Assembly: GCF_004320525.1 (NCBI RefSeq)
Contig: NZ_SIHX01000021.1
Coordinates: 1-40,649, forward strand
Length of the DNA: 40,649 nucleotides
Reading direction: 5' to 3'
DNA from: Arthrobacter sp. S39
Lineage (GTDB): Bacteria > Actinomycetota > Actinomycetes > Actinomycetales > Micrococcaceae
The translations under genes were made by a program, and so were the position numbers. Positions 7,100-15,442 of this stretch are shown here, in pieces; the stretch's first letter is position 1; each line of letters begins with the position of its first letter. The notes under the pieces were generated by a model. It was not told where the DNA came from and did no database searches. It saw only the letters and a list, made by a program, of their open reading frames with translations.

Positions 7100-8559
7100 G
7101 CCAGGCCACCGTCGTACGTGAAGCGGCCGGCCACCAGCGTTGCCGCAACCGGCATGGCGGCGAACACCGCATCCGGAACGGCCAACGGGTCGGCATCGAG
7201 CACCACCAGGTCCGCCGGATCCCCCACCCGGATACTGCTCCGGCCCCGTGCCGAAGAGGCCAGCGCCTGCCCCCGGCTGATGCATTCCTCTGGATGCCAG
7301 GGCCCTCTGCCGTCCTCCCGGGACCTGGTGGTGGCCGCCGACATCGCAGCCCACGGATCCAGCGGCGCCACCGGTGCGTCCGAACCCAGCGCCAAGGTGG
7401 CACCGGCGTCCAACAGTGACCTCAGCGGAAATGCCCGGTGAGTGCGGCCGCTCCAGTTGGACTCCGCGGCGTCGCGGTCGTCCAAGGCATGGACCGGCTG
7501 CACGCTGGCGGTGATGCCCAGTGGACCAAAGCGGCCGAAGTCCCCTGTCCGGACAAACTGGGCGTGTTCAATCCGGCCGCTGATCCCGGCACGTGCAAAC
7601 GCGTCCAGCGCTACGTGGTTGGCGGCGTCGCCAATGGCGTGGACTGCCGGGACAAATCCCGCGGCCTTCGCCTGTTCAAGCAGCGCCAGCAGCTCGCCTT
7701 CGCTTACGGTCAGCAGCCCATGGCTGCCGTCGGGGTACGGATCCGAACAAAACGCCGTCCGGGTGTTCAGCGAACCGTCAATGAGCACCTTCAGCGGGCC
7801 GACGCGCAGAAGCCCCTTGCCGCCGTCGAGCTCCAAGCCCGTGCTCATTCCCTCGTGGCGTGCCCGTTCCAGGTCCCCGGGGTAGACGCCGGAGTCCACC
7901 CGGAGGGCATCGAAGCCACCGTCGATGCGCCGCAGCCAGACGTCACGGTTCCAGGTCATCTCGAAATCAACGATGCCCACGATGCCCCGTGCGGCGGCCG
8001 CCTGGGCGACAGCGCGGACCCAGCCGTCCACCACGGAGTCCGGCAGCTTGCCCAGCTCACGGGTCAGGGCGAAAGCAGGTTCCTCCCGGAGCAGGCCGCT
8101 GGCGCCAACCTCCACCCCGTACCGCCGGGCCGCCGCGCTGTTCACCCACACGCAATGAAGATCGTGGCTGATCAGGGCGGTGGGCTGGTTGCCGGTGGCG
8201 GCGTCGAGTATTTCCAGGGTGGGGGCGTCCGGCCACAGGGCGTCGCGGAAGCCAACGCCCACGGACGTGACCGAGGGATCGGCGTTGTGAACATGATGTC
8301 CGACGGCGGCAGCAGCCTCGCGCGCGGTGCCCGCGGCGGACAGGTCCAGCCTGTTTGAATGCAGTGCCCACTGGGTCATGTGGACGTGTTCGTCCCAAAG
8401 CCCTGGAATGACGTAGCGTCCGTCCAGGCTGATGACTCTGGCGTTATCCGGGATTCCGCCGCCGGCGCTGATCCGCGCCACGACGCCATCAACAATGTGC
8501 AGGTCCGAGACGGCAACCTCGCCGGGCTGCCGGACGGATGCCAGGATGATGTTATTCAC
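7096..8559 (-). CDS. Amidohydrolase, YtcJ/family 3
   Basis: 487-residue metal-dependent hydrolase starting at a GTG. The amidohydrolase signatures are in order: DEHVHM (first metal histidines, about 56-61), KVLIDGSLNTRTA (around 254-266), VHAIGDAANH (third metal site, about 301-310), RIEHAQF (331-337) and LGSDAPVAPLDPW (about 393-405, catalytic aspartate). This is the YtcJ-like group of amidohydrolase family 3, active on exocyclic amides or formamide-like bonds; the physiological substrate cannot be told. It begins 57 bp after the S4-domain gene on the same strand, so both may share a transcript. Its stop overlaps the convergent GIY-YIG-like gene by four bases. Confidence 0.9.
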   Translation of the reverse strand: MNNIILASVRQPGEVAVSDLHIVDGVVARISAGGGIPDNARVISLDGRYVIPGLWDEHVHMTQWALHSNRLDLSAAGTAREAAAAVGHHVHNADPSVTSVGVGFRDALWPDAPTLEILDAATGNQPTALISHDLHCVWVNSAAARRYGVEVGASGLLREEPAFALTRELGKLPDSVVDGWVRAVAQAAAARGIVGIVDFEMTWNRDVWLRRIDGGFDALRVDSGVYPGDLERARHEGMSTGLELDGGKGLLRVGPLKVLIDGSLNTRTAFCSDPYPDGSHGLLTVSEGELLALLEQAKAAGFVPAVHAIGDAANHVALDAFARAGISGRIEHAQFVRTGDFGRFGPLGITASVQPVHALDDRDAAESNWSGRTHRAFPLRSLLDAGATLALGSDAPVAPLDPWAAMSAATTRSREDGRGPWHPEECISRGQALASSARGRSSIRVGDPADLVVLDADPLAVPDAVFAAMPVAATLVAGRFTYDGGLA

Positions 8560-8615
8560 GGTTCCAATTCTGATAGTTCAGGCGTGCGAACAGCGCACCG
8601 GCTTCCCCGGACGGC

Positions 8616-9002
8616 CTAAAGTGCGGGTCCGCGGAGCCGCTCCGTCTCGCGGCGGTCCTTCTTGGTGGGACGCCCGGTACCGCGGTCGCGCTGCGGGAGG
8701 CCCAAAGCAGGTGCAATAGGACGCGGCGGAGTGTGATCGGTAAAGCAATGGGAGGCAGGCTCCGCGCCGACACGTTTGGCGATCAGGCGCCGGACCTCAA
8801 GGATCCGTTCGTAGCCGGACATCCGGACGGTGACCGTGTCACCTGTGACCAGGGTGGCAGAGGCCTTGGCCGGGCTGCCGTTCAGCCGGACGTGGCCTGC
8901 ACGGCACGCGGCAGTGGCCGCGGAACGTGTCTTGTAGGCGCGGATCGCCCACAGCCACGCATCAATGCGGACGCTGGCGGGGGAGGACGGAAGGATGCTC
9001 AT
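8616..9002 (-). CDS. S4-domain RNA-binding protein (Hsp15-like)
   Basis: 128-residue protein with an S4 RNA-binding domain in its first ~65 residues (VRIDAWLWAIRAYKTRS, then CRAGHVRLNG and GDTVTVRM) and a basic tail rich in Arg/Lys. This is the layout of Hsp15/HslR, which binds stalled 50S subunits carrying nascent chains. The ATG at 9002 is preferred over an in-frame GTG at 9038, because a TATACT -10 hexamer (9019-9014) sits between them, which would leave a very short leader. The downstream amidohydrolase shares strand and close spacing. The family is clear; the role in recycling stalled ribosomes is inferred from Hsp15. Confidence 0.8.
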   Translation of the reverse strand: MSILPSSPASVRIDAWLWAIRAYKTRSAATAACRAGHVRLNGSPAKASATLVTGDTVTVRMSGYERILEVRRLIAKRVGAEPASHCFTDHTPPRPIAPALGLPQRDRGTGRPTKKDRRETERLRGPAL

Positions 9003-9089
9003 GGCTGGCACCGAGTATACGGCGTGCGTATTGGCCACGATGCGTCAACGCCCTGCGCGGCTGCGCCCTCTGGCAGGCCCGCGCAGCTG

Positions 9090-10079
9090 CTACGCGGAAA
9101 CCCCGGCGGGGCTGAACGAATAGCGGTACTCCGCAGGGGCCTGCCCAAACGCCGACTTGAACGCCCTCGAAAAACTGGACGCGTCCGTGAAGCCCCAATG
9201 CATTCCGACGGCGGACACCGGGCGGTCCCGCAGCTGTGGGTTCTGCAGGTCAAGCCTGCACTTCTCCAGCCGTTTGCGCCGGATCCAGGCGCTCGCCGTC
9301 TCCCCGTGCTCCTCGAAAAGTTTCTGCAGGTACCGCACGGAAACGTGGTGGGCCGCGGCCACTTCCGTCACCGTCAGGTCGGGGTCGCCCAGGTGTGATG
9401 AGATGTACGCCTGCACGCGGGCCAGCAGCACCAGGCGCTGCGAGTTCAATGGTGAGCCGGGGTCGATCCGTTCAGCGAACACCGCCGACACCAGGCTCAG
9501 CAGTGCATCAGAGACGGTAGCTGCGCCCGGCACCTGCCCGTCGTGCAGCTGCTGGCCCATGGCGCCGAGCAGGGTGGATGTCAGCGATCCCAGGCCCTGC
9601 CGCCCCGAAACACGGGACGCCGTCAGCGAGGCGATGTCTCGGCGGCTCAGCTGCAGTGCCTCGGGCGGGAACATCACCACGAGCATCCGGAAGCTGTCGT
9701 CGAAGTAGAGGTCGTAGGGCCGGCTGGTGTCGTAAATGGCGAAGTCGCCCGGGGTGAGCGCCGCTTCCCGGCCGTCCTGCGCCACCACGGAGTAGCCGCG
9801 CAGCTGCAGCCCGAGCTTGATCAGGCCGGGATCGTTGTCCGCGATCTCACGGGACGTCCGCCGCACCTGGCTGGCCGATCCGGAGACTTCGCTGACGTGG
9901 GTGGTGCCCATGCCCTGGCAGATCAGCGAGCCGTTGAAGGTGCCCGGCTCAGGGCTCGCGACAGAGAGCGGCACAAACGCCGCGTTCACCGCGTCCTTCC
10001 AGGCATCGAACCGCTCAGTTCTCGCCAGCAGGGACGCATCAAAGACCTCGCGCCGTGGCGAGAGGACAAGTTCAGACAC
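9090..10079 (-). CDS. AraC-family transcriptional regulator
   Basis: 329-residue regulator. The N-terminal ~210 residues form an AraC-binding-like sensor domain (the GTTHVSEVSGSASQVRRT segment with R-T-S is typical of the group related to the E. coli FeaR activator). The C-terminal ~100 residues are the double helix-turn-helix: LTVTEVAAAHHVSVRYLQKLF and then VSAVGMHWGFTDASSFSRAF, ending FGQAPAEYR. The GTG at 10079 is selected because AAGGAGG lies six bases upstream; an ATG at 10103 would leave that site inside the gene. It is divergent from the GMC oxidoreductase, which it probably activates, and a 21-bp-spaced direct repeat lies between them. Confidence 0.9.
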   Translation of the reverse strand: MSELVLSPRREVFDASLLARTERFDAWKDAVNAAFVPLSVASPEPGTFNGSLICQGMGTTHVSEVSGSASQVRRTSREIADNDPGLIKLGLQLRGYSVVAQDGREAALTPGDFAIYDTSRPYDLYFDDSFRMLVVMFPPEALQLSRRDIASLTASRVSGRQGLGSLTSTLLGAMGQQLHDGQVPGAATVSDALLSLVSAVFAERIDPGSPLNSQRLVLLARVQAYISSHLGDPDLTVTEVAAAHHVSVRYLQKLFEEHGETASAWIRRKRLEKCRLDLQNPQLRDRPVSAVGMHWGFTDASSFSRAFKSAFGQAPAEYRYSFSPAGVSA

Positions 10080-10151
10080 CGCGATCCTCCTTGATGGGCT
10101 CATTCCAGTGTGGCACAGCGCCCCTGCCCCGCGTGATCCGCATCACCATCC

Positions 10152-10180
10152 TGCGCATCGCGCACAGCGCCGTGCGCATC
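10152..10180. promoter_or_regulatory. Direct repeat, candidate AraC-regulator operator
   Basis: TGCGCATC occurs at 10152-10159 and again at 10173-10180, exactly 21 bp apart. Two direct half-sites two helical turns apart are the standard binding layout of AraC-family activators. The site lies in the divergent region, 81 bp before the GMC oxidoreductase start, suitable for activation of that gene. Confidence 0.5.
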
Positions 10181-10260
10181 CGGCCAACGCGGAGCGGCGC
10201 CCGGCGGAGCAGAGTTCTAGGCATACCGCTTGCCCCCACGCCGCGTTCAAGGAGGAACCC

Positions 10261-11844
10261 ATGGCTACCATCAATTCATCCACCACCGTGTCCAGCGATT
10301 ACATCGTCATCGGAGCAGGCTCGTCCGGAAGTGTCGTTGCCCGCCGCCTGCTCGACGCCGGCTATTCCGTCCACGTCCTGGAGGCAGGTTCGGCCGACAC
10401 CGATCCGAACATCCACAGCCCACAGGGCTGGCCGCTGCTGCTGACCGGCGCCAACGACTGGGCCGTCATGACCACCCCGCAGAAGCACGCCAACAACCGC
10501 GTCCTGTACTGGCCGCGCGGAAAGGTCCTTGGCGGCAGCAGCTCCCTCAACGGCATGATCTACATCCGCGGCCACCGCAGCGACTACGACGCCTGGGCAG
10601 CCAACGGCGCAACGGGCTGGTCCTGGGACGAGGTGTTGCCGCTGTTCAAACGTTCCGAGGACCACGTGGACGGCGCCAGCGAGTTCCACGGCCAGGGCGG
10701 TCCCCTTCACGTGGAGCGCATTGAGAACCGCCACCCGGCCGCGCAGGCCTTCGTGGATGCGGCCAAGGCACTGGGCCACCAGGAAACGGATGATTTCAAC
10801 GGCAGCCGGATGGCCGGCGTCGGCTTCAACCACACCACCACCCGGGACGGGAAACGTGCCAGCGCGTGGCAGAGCTTTATGGCGCCGGTGCAGCGCCACC
10901 CGCGGCTGACGGTCACCACCGGCGCCCTGGTCACCAGGATCGTGGTGGAGGGTGGCCGTGCCGTCGCCGTCGAATATCAGTCCGACGGCGGTGCCCGCCG
11001 CGCATCTGCCGACGCCGAGATCATCGTCTCGGCCGGGGCCATCGGGTCGCCGAAGATTCTCCTGCTCTCCGGCATCGGACCCCAGGACCAGCTGCAGCAG
11101 CTCGGCATCGTCCCCGTGGCCGACCTCCCCGGCGTCGGCGAAAACCTGCACGACCACCTCCTGGCCGGCAACATCTACGAAGCCAGGCGGCCGCTCGCGG
11201 CAGGCCGGCACAACCTGCTCGAAAGCCAGCTTTACGCGTACAGCAACCAGACCGACGAGGAAGCCCCGGACCTCCAGCCGCTGTTCCTGCATCTTCCCTA
11301 CCCGACCGACGGCGGCGCGGCCCCGGAACACGGCTACACCATCGCGCCGGGGATCGTCCGTCCCCGCTCCCGCGGCTCGTTGCGGCTCGCCTCGGCCGAC
11401 CCGTCGGCGGCGCCGCTGGTTGACCCCAATATCCTCGCCGACGACTACGACGTCGAAGCCCTGGTGGACGCGGTGGAACTCTGCCGCGGGATCGGGCAGC
11501 AGGACACCTTCGCGCCGTTCCGGAAATCCGAGTTCACGCCGTCGGGCGTCACCGGCCGCGACAGCCTGCGCGAGTTCGTCCGGCAGGCGGCCGGGACCTA
11601 CCACCACCAGGTCGGCACCTGCAAGATGGGCATTGACGACTTGTCCGTGGTGGACCCGCAGCTGCGGGTCCACGGCATTCAGGGCCTGCGCGTGGCGGAC
11701 GCGTCCATCATCCCGTCAGTACCCAGCGGCAACACCAACGCCCCGGCGATCATGATCGCCGAGAAGGCGGCCGAACTGATTCTCGCCGCCGCAGTCCCAG
11801 ACTCACGCTCCCGGTCAGTGCTCCTGTCCGCGTCAGCGTCCTGA
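10261..11844 (+). CDS. GMC-family FAD-dependent oxidoreductase (choline/alcohol dehydrogenase type)
   Basis: 527-residue flavoenzyme. The FAD dinucleotide motif GAGSSG (18-23) follows YIVIGAG, then the GMC signature RGKVLGGSSSLNGMIYIRG (spread over about 83-101) and the second signature SAGAIGSPKILLLSGIGP near residue 260. Near the C-terminus GTYHHQVGTCKMG gives the active-site histidine, and SGNTNAPAIMIAEKAA the partner asparagine and FAD contact. Enzymes of this group oxidise alcohols or choline-like substrates. The ATG at 10261 is set by AAGGAGG five bases upstream. A divergent AraC-family gene and its likely operator sit next door, so the enzyme is probably substrate-induced. Its exact substrate is not visible. 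Confidence 0.9.
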   Translation: MATINSSTTVSSDYIVIGAGSSGSVVARRLLDAGYSVHVLEAGSADTDPNIHSPQGWPLLLTGANDWAVMTTPQKHANNRVLYWPRGKVLGGSSSLNGMIYIRGHRSDYDAWAANGATGWSWDEVLPLFKRSEDHVDGASEFHGQGGPLHVERIENRHPAAQAFVDAAKALGHQETDDFNGSRMAGVGFNHTTTRDGKRASAWQSFMAPVQRHPRLTVTTGALVTRIVVEGGRAVAVEYQSDGGARRASADAEIIVSAGAIGSPKILLLSGIGPQDQLQQLGIVPVADLPGVGENLHDHLLAGNIYEARRPLAAGRHNLLESQLYAYSNQTDEEAPDLQPLFLHLPYPTDGGAAPEHGYTIAPGIVRPRSRGSLRLASADPSAAPLVDPNILADDYDVEALVDAVELCRGIGQQDTFAPFRKSEFTPSGVTGRDSLREFVRQAAGTYHHQVGTCKMGIDDLSVVDPQLRVHGIQGLRVADASIIPSVPSGNTNAPAIMIAEKAAELILAAAVPDSRSRSVLLSASAS

Positions 11845-11877
11845 CGGACCTGTTCGGCCGTCCCGGTTTGCCGGCGC

Positions 11878-12984
11878 CTATTCGACGGTGACGCGGACCC
11901 GCTGCACCATGTTGTTGCCCATCCCCTGGTAATTCCAGTTCTGCTCCAGGGGCTGGGCAGCGCCGGTGGCGTCCGTGGCGCGGCAGGCCAGCTCATGCTC
12001 GCCCGGATCGGCCACCCACGGCAGTGTCCATTTGCACCAGGCGAACGGTCCGGCAGGCTTTTCCAGCTGGGCCGCCACCCACTCGCCGTCGATCCCCACC
12101 TCCACGCCGGTCACCCCGCCGTGGCCGGACCAGGCCCTGCCCTGGAGCATCACCGGCCCGGTTTGCAGCACCCGGTTGCGCGTGAAGAAGTCCGGAATGC
12201 CCGGCGGAACCATCAGCGAACGGACCCTGATCCGCGAAACCGGGGTGCCGGCGTCGTCCGCGCTGTCCTGGTACCGGTAGGCATGCTGCTGCTGGAACCC
12301 TGTGAACGGGTGCGTCACCACGTCGATGGACTCCAGCCACTTGACGCTGGTCATGCCGTACCAGCCCGGCACCACCAGGCGGACGGGGTAGCCGTGCTGC
12401 GGTGGCAGCTCGCTGCCGTTCATCCGGTAGGCCAGCACGACGTCGGGCCGCATCGCCTCGCGGATGGGCAGGCTCCGCGCATAGCGATGCCGGATGCCGC
12501 CCTGGATTCCAGCGTCGGCGCCCGTGAAGACCACCTCGGCGGCTTCGGGCAGGACGCCGGACTTCGCGAGGAGGTAGGCCAGCGGCACTCCGGTCCATTC
12601 CGCCGTCCCCACCCCTTCCTGGATCCAGGGCTGGCTCAGCGGCCGCGGTTTGAGCAGGGACCGGCCATTGCCCGCACATTCAAGGGTGACGGGGATGGTG
12701 ATGGCCGGGTCCTTCCTGAGCGCTGCCAGGCTCAGCTCCAGCGACCGCTCCACGGCCCCCTTGACCTGCAGGCGCCAGGACGACGCGTCAATGTCCGGGA
12801 TGTCGAAGTGCGTGAGGACGTAGTGGAGCCCGGGCGGCGTGATGTCCCGGCGCAGCGCCTCCAGCGGCATGGCATGGTTCCGGGCAGCCAGCTGCAGCTC
12901 CTCCGGGGTCAAGGGCCCCGACGTGGGAACACCTGCGGGCGGGGCGGTGCGGGCTGACTGGCGTTGCCTGTAAATCTGCTTCAT
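11878..12984 (-). CDS. Sulfite-oxidase-family molybdopterin oxidoreductase
   Basis: 368 residues. The molybdopterin domain includes LECAGNGRS with the molybdenum-ligating cysteine C103, the EWTGVPL and RYARSLP segments, and the HGYPVRLVVPGWYG motif. The C-terminal ~110 residues form the Mo-co dimerisation immunoglobulin-like domain (VTGVEVGIDG, then HELACRATDATG, QPLEQNWNYQG). No Tat signal is seen at the N-terminus, unlike many bacterial sulfite dehydrogenases, so it may be cytoplasmic. There is no heme domain or cytochrome neighbour. Sulfite oxidation is the family's best-known reaction, but related members act on other substrates. A long hairpin repeat lies upstream. Confidence 0.85.
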   Translation of the reverse strand: MKQIYRQRQSARTAPPAGVPTSGPLTPEELQLAARNHAMPLEALRRDITPPGLHYVLTHFDIPDIDASSWRLQVKGAVERSLELSLAALRKDPAITIPVTLECAGNGRSLLKPRPLSQPWIQEGVGTAEWTGVPLAYLLAKSGVLPEAAEVVFTGADAGIQGGIRHRYARSLPIREAMRPDVVLAYRMNGSELPPQHGYPVRLVVPGWYGMTSVKWLESIDVVTHPFTGFQQQHAYRYQDSADDAGTPVSRIRVRSLMVPPGIPDFFTRNRVLQTGPVMLQGRAWSGHGGVTGVEVGIDGEWVAAQLEKPAGPFAWCKWTLPWVADPGEHELACRATDATGAAQPLEQNWNYQGMGNNMVQRVRVTVE

Positions 12985-13064
12985 GGCGGCTGCGATTCTG
13001 CTCGATGACGCTGGAGGGTCTTCCTCCTGACAGGTTTACGCCGCGGTGCACGCCCCCGTCAACG

Positions 13065-13128
13065 GCGCGAACGTACAGTTGAGGCCCCGTTTTCCGTCGA
13101 AAACAGGGCCTCAACTGTACGCTCGCGC
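13065..13128. repeat. Dispersed hairpin repeat, copy 1
   Basis: Two 30-base arms (13065-13094 and 13099-13128) match at 28 of 30 positions when one is reversed and complemented, with a 4-nt loop CGTC. The arm begins GCGCGAACGTACAGTTGAGG. The same arm core occurs as another palindrome at 28059-28121. It lies between the aldo/keto reductase stop and the molybdoenzyme start, and would act as a terminator-like stem in RNA, but has no T tract. Confidence 0.8.
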
Positions 13129-13157
13129 TTGATGGGTGGAATTGGTGTGCGGCGCTC

Positions 13158-14162
13158 CTAGGCTTCGCGGGCGGCGGGCGACTTGGTCTGCGCCGGATCG
13201 CGCTCGGCGAGGGAACCGATCGCGTCGTCGATCTTCTTCAGGACCTGCGGTTCCAGGACCACACCGGCGGCGGCTACGCTGTCCGCGATCTGCCCGGGGC
13301 GTGACGCGCCCACGATGGCCGAGGCCACGTTCGGGTTCTGCAGGACCCAGGCCACGGCGAGCTGCGGCATGGTGAGCCCAGCTTCCGCGGCGATCGGCTT
13401 GAGGTCCTGGACACCGGCGAGCACGTCGTCGCGCATCCAGCGCTGGATCATCTTGGCGCCGCCCTTGTCATCCGTGGCGCGGCTGCCCTCGGGCGCTGGC
13501 TGGCCGGGCAGGTACTTTCCGCTGAGCACGCCCTGTGCCATGGGGGACCAGACGATCTGGGACACGCCCAGCTCCTCCGACGCCGGCACAACCTCGGCCT
13601 CGATGACGCGCCACAGCATGGAGTACTGCGGCTGGTTGGAGATCAGCTGGAAGCCCAGTTCCTTGGACAGGGCGTGGCCTTCGCGCAGCTGCTCCGCGGT
13701 CCACTCGCTGACGCCGATGTACAGCGCCTTGCCCTGCCGGACAATGTCCGCGAACGCCTGCATGGTCTCCTCCAGCGGCGTCTCGAAGTCGTACCGGTGG
13801 GCCTGGTAGAGGTCCACATAGTCCGTCTGCAGCCTGCGGAGTGAGCCGTTGATCGAGTCCATGATGTGCTTGCGGGACAGGCCCAGATCGTTTTTGCCCT
13901 TGGGCCCGGTGGGGCCGTAGACCTTGGTGAAGATCTCCAGGGACTCGCGGCGCTCACCCTTCAGCGCTTCACCGAGGACTGTCTCGGCGGCCGTGTTGGC
14001 GTAGACGTCCGCCGTGTCGAAGGTGCTGATGCCGGCGTCGAGCGCGGCCCGCACGCACTGGGTGGCGACGTCGTTCTCCACCTGCGAGCCGTGCGTCAGC
14101 CAGTTGCCGAACGTGATTTCCGAGACTTTGAAGCCACTGTTTCCGAGGTATCTGAATTCCAT
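13158..14162 (-). CDS. Aldo/keto reductase, potassium-channel beta-subunit-like
   Basis: 334-residue NADPH-dependent oxidoreductase of the TIM-barrel aldo/keto reductase family. From the ATG at 14162 the catalytic tetrad is seen as D49 and Y54 (FDTADVYAN), K80 (IFTKVYG) and H122 (YQAHRYD). The C-terminal VGASRPGQI segment binds the cofactor phosphate. The sequence around NQPQYSMLWR and WSPMAQGVLSGKY places it in the group related to channel beta subunits and YghZ. A GTG nine bases upstream (14171) could also start it; the ATG matches the usual MEFRYLG beginning. It follows a second aldo/keto reductase by 77 bp on the same strand, likely one operon. Substrate unknown. Confidence 0.88.
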   Translation of the reverse strand: MEFRYLGNSGFKVSEITFGNWLTHGSQVENDVATQCVRAALDAGISTFDTADVYANTAAETVLGEALKGERRESLEIFTKVYGPTGPKGKNDLGLSRKHIMDSINGSLRRLQTDYVDLYQAHRYDFETPLEETMQAFADIVRQGKALYIGVSEWTAEQLREGHALSKELGFQLISNQPQYSMLWRVIEAEVVPASEELGVSQIVWSPMAQGVLSGKYLPGQPAPEGSRATDDKGGAKMIQRWMRDDVLAGVQDLKPIAAEAGLTMPQLAVAWVLQNPNVASAIVGASRPGQIADSVAAAGVVLEPQVLKKIDDAIGSLAERDPAQTKSPAAREA

Positions 14163-14239
14163 GGTTTTCACGCTAGCGGAGATGCCGGCTCACGGTAAGG
14201 GCTTTCCGAAACCACGACGGCGGCAGCGGGCTCCTGCGC

Positions 14240-15289
14240 TCAGCGCCGGCGGAGCTCTGCGTACTCCAGGGACGGGACGATCGCCCCGGCATCGCGTTCC
14301 ACGAAGTTGGTCCCGGGCGGCACGAGTTCGTCGATCGCATCCAGCACGGTTTCGCCCAGGAGCGTGTCCGCCGCCTTGACGTAGGCGTTCAGGTGTTCCT
14401 CGGTGCGCGGGCCAACGATCACGCTGCTGATGGATGGGTGGTTCAACGCGAACCCCACTGCGAGGTCCACCAGGGAGATCTCCAGCTTGTCCGCGAGCCG
14501 GGCGAGGGAATCCGACGCCAGCAGCTTCCGCTCGCTGGCAGGCCCGGAAATGTCGTACCGGCCCGGCAGGGAGTGCACGCGTACAGGCGGTTTCCCGGCG
14601 TCCAGGACGAAGTCACCGGAGAGCCAGCCGCCGGCCAGGGGCCCGTAGGCAAGCACGCCGAGCCCGTACTGCTGGGAGATGGGCAGGACGTCGCGTTCAT
14701 TGGCGCGCACCAGCATGGAATAGGGGACCTGGTTGCCAACGGGCGGGATCAGGTGGTTGGTGGTGGCAAGCCACTGCGCCTCCACGAGCTGCGCTGGGGT
14801 GAACACCGAGGTGCCGTAGTAGAGGATCTTGCCCTGCCGGATGAGGTCGTTCAGGGCGGTGATGGTCTCAAGCACGTCGGTGTTGTAGTCCGGACGGTGC
14901 GCCTGGTACAGGTCGATCCGGTCCGTCTGCAGCCGCCGGAGGCTGCCCTCCACCGCCTGCATGATCCAGCGCCGGGAGTTTCCCGAGTGGGCCGGGTTGG
15001 CGCTCATCTGGCCGTGGAACTTGGTGGCCAGGAAGACGTCGTCGCGGCGGCCGCGCAGCGCACGGCCCACCACCTGCTCGGACTCACCCTGCGAATAGAC
15101 GTCGGCAGTGTCCACCGCGGTGATGCCGGAATCAAGGGCGGCCTGGATGATGCGGATGCTTTCGTCCGCTCCGGTGGGGGCTCCGCTGGATGCGCCGCCA
15201 GTTCCTTCGCCAAAGTTCATGGTGCCCAGCGTGAGTGGGCTGATGGGCGTGCCGGACCGCCCGAACACACGAAGTTCGCTGAGGCTCAT
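14240..15289 (-). CDS. Aldo/keto reductase, second copy
   Basis: 349-residue aldo/keto reductase. The tetrad is visible as VDTADVYSQ (Asp and Tyr), LATKFHG (Lys) and YQAHRPD (His), with VGPRTEEHLNAYV at the C-terminal cofactor-binding site. The start at 15289 is chosen because GAGGAG lies six bases upstream; the open frame runs further but without a ribosome site. It is not a recent duplicate of the reductase downstream, as the two share motifs but differ widely in between. The pair is probably co-transcribed. The role is general carbonyl reduction; the substrate cannot be read from sequence. Confidence 0.88.
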   Translation of the reverse strand: MSLSELRVFGRSGTPISPLTLGTMNFGEGTGGASSGAPTGADESIRIIQAALDSGITAVDTADVYSQGESEQVVGRALRGRRDDVFLATKFHGQMSANPAHSGNSRRWIMQAVEGSLRRLQTDRIDLYQAHRPDYNTDVLETITALNDLIRQGKILYYGTSVFTPAQLVEAQWLATTNHLIPPVGNQVPYSMLVRANERDVLPISQQYGLGVLAYGPLAGGWLSGDFVLDAGKPPVRVHSLPGRYDISGPASERKLLASDSLARLADKLEISLVDLAVGFALNHPSISSVIVGPRTEEHLNAYVKAADTLLGETVLDAIDELVPPGTNFVERDAGAIVPSLEYAELRRR

Positions 15290-15442
15290 CCCCGGCTCCT
15301 CACAAATCGATTTCCCACGCGGATTGCTGTGGATCGTCACGACGCTACACAAATTCGGCGATGCCCTGCAGGAAAGCGCCACAGTGCTTCGCTTTTCGTA
15401 GTACGGGGTAACGCAGCGGCCGGTGATGACGGTTTGTGAAGG

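Noticed and set aside
9817..10260. Upstream extension of the GMC oxidoreductase frame by about 148 codons
   Set aside because: It runs antisense through the AraC gene and across the divergent promoter; AAGGAGG before the ATG at 10261 fixes the start.
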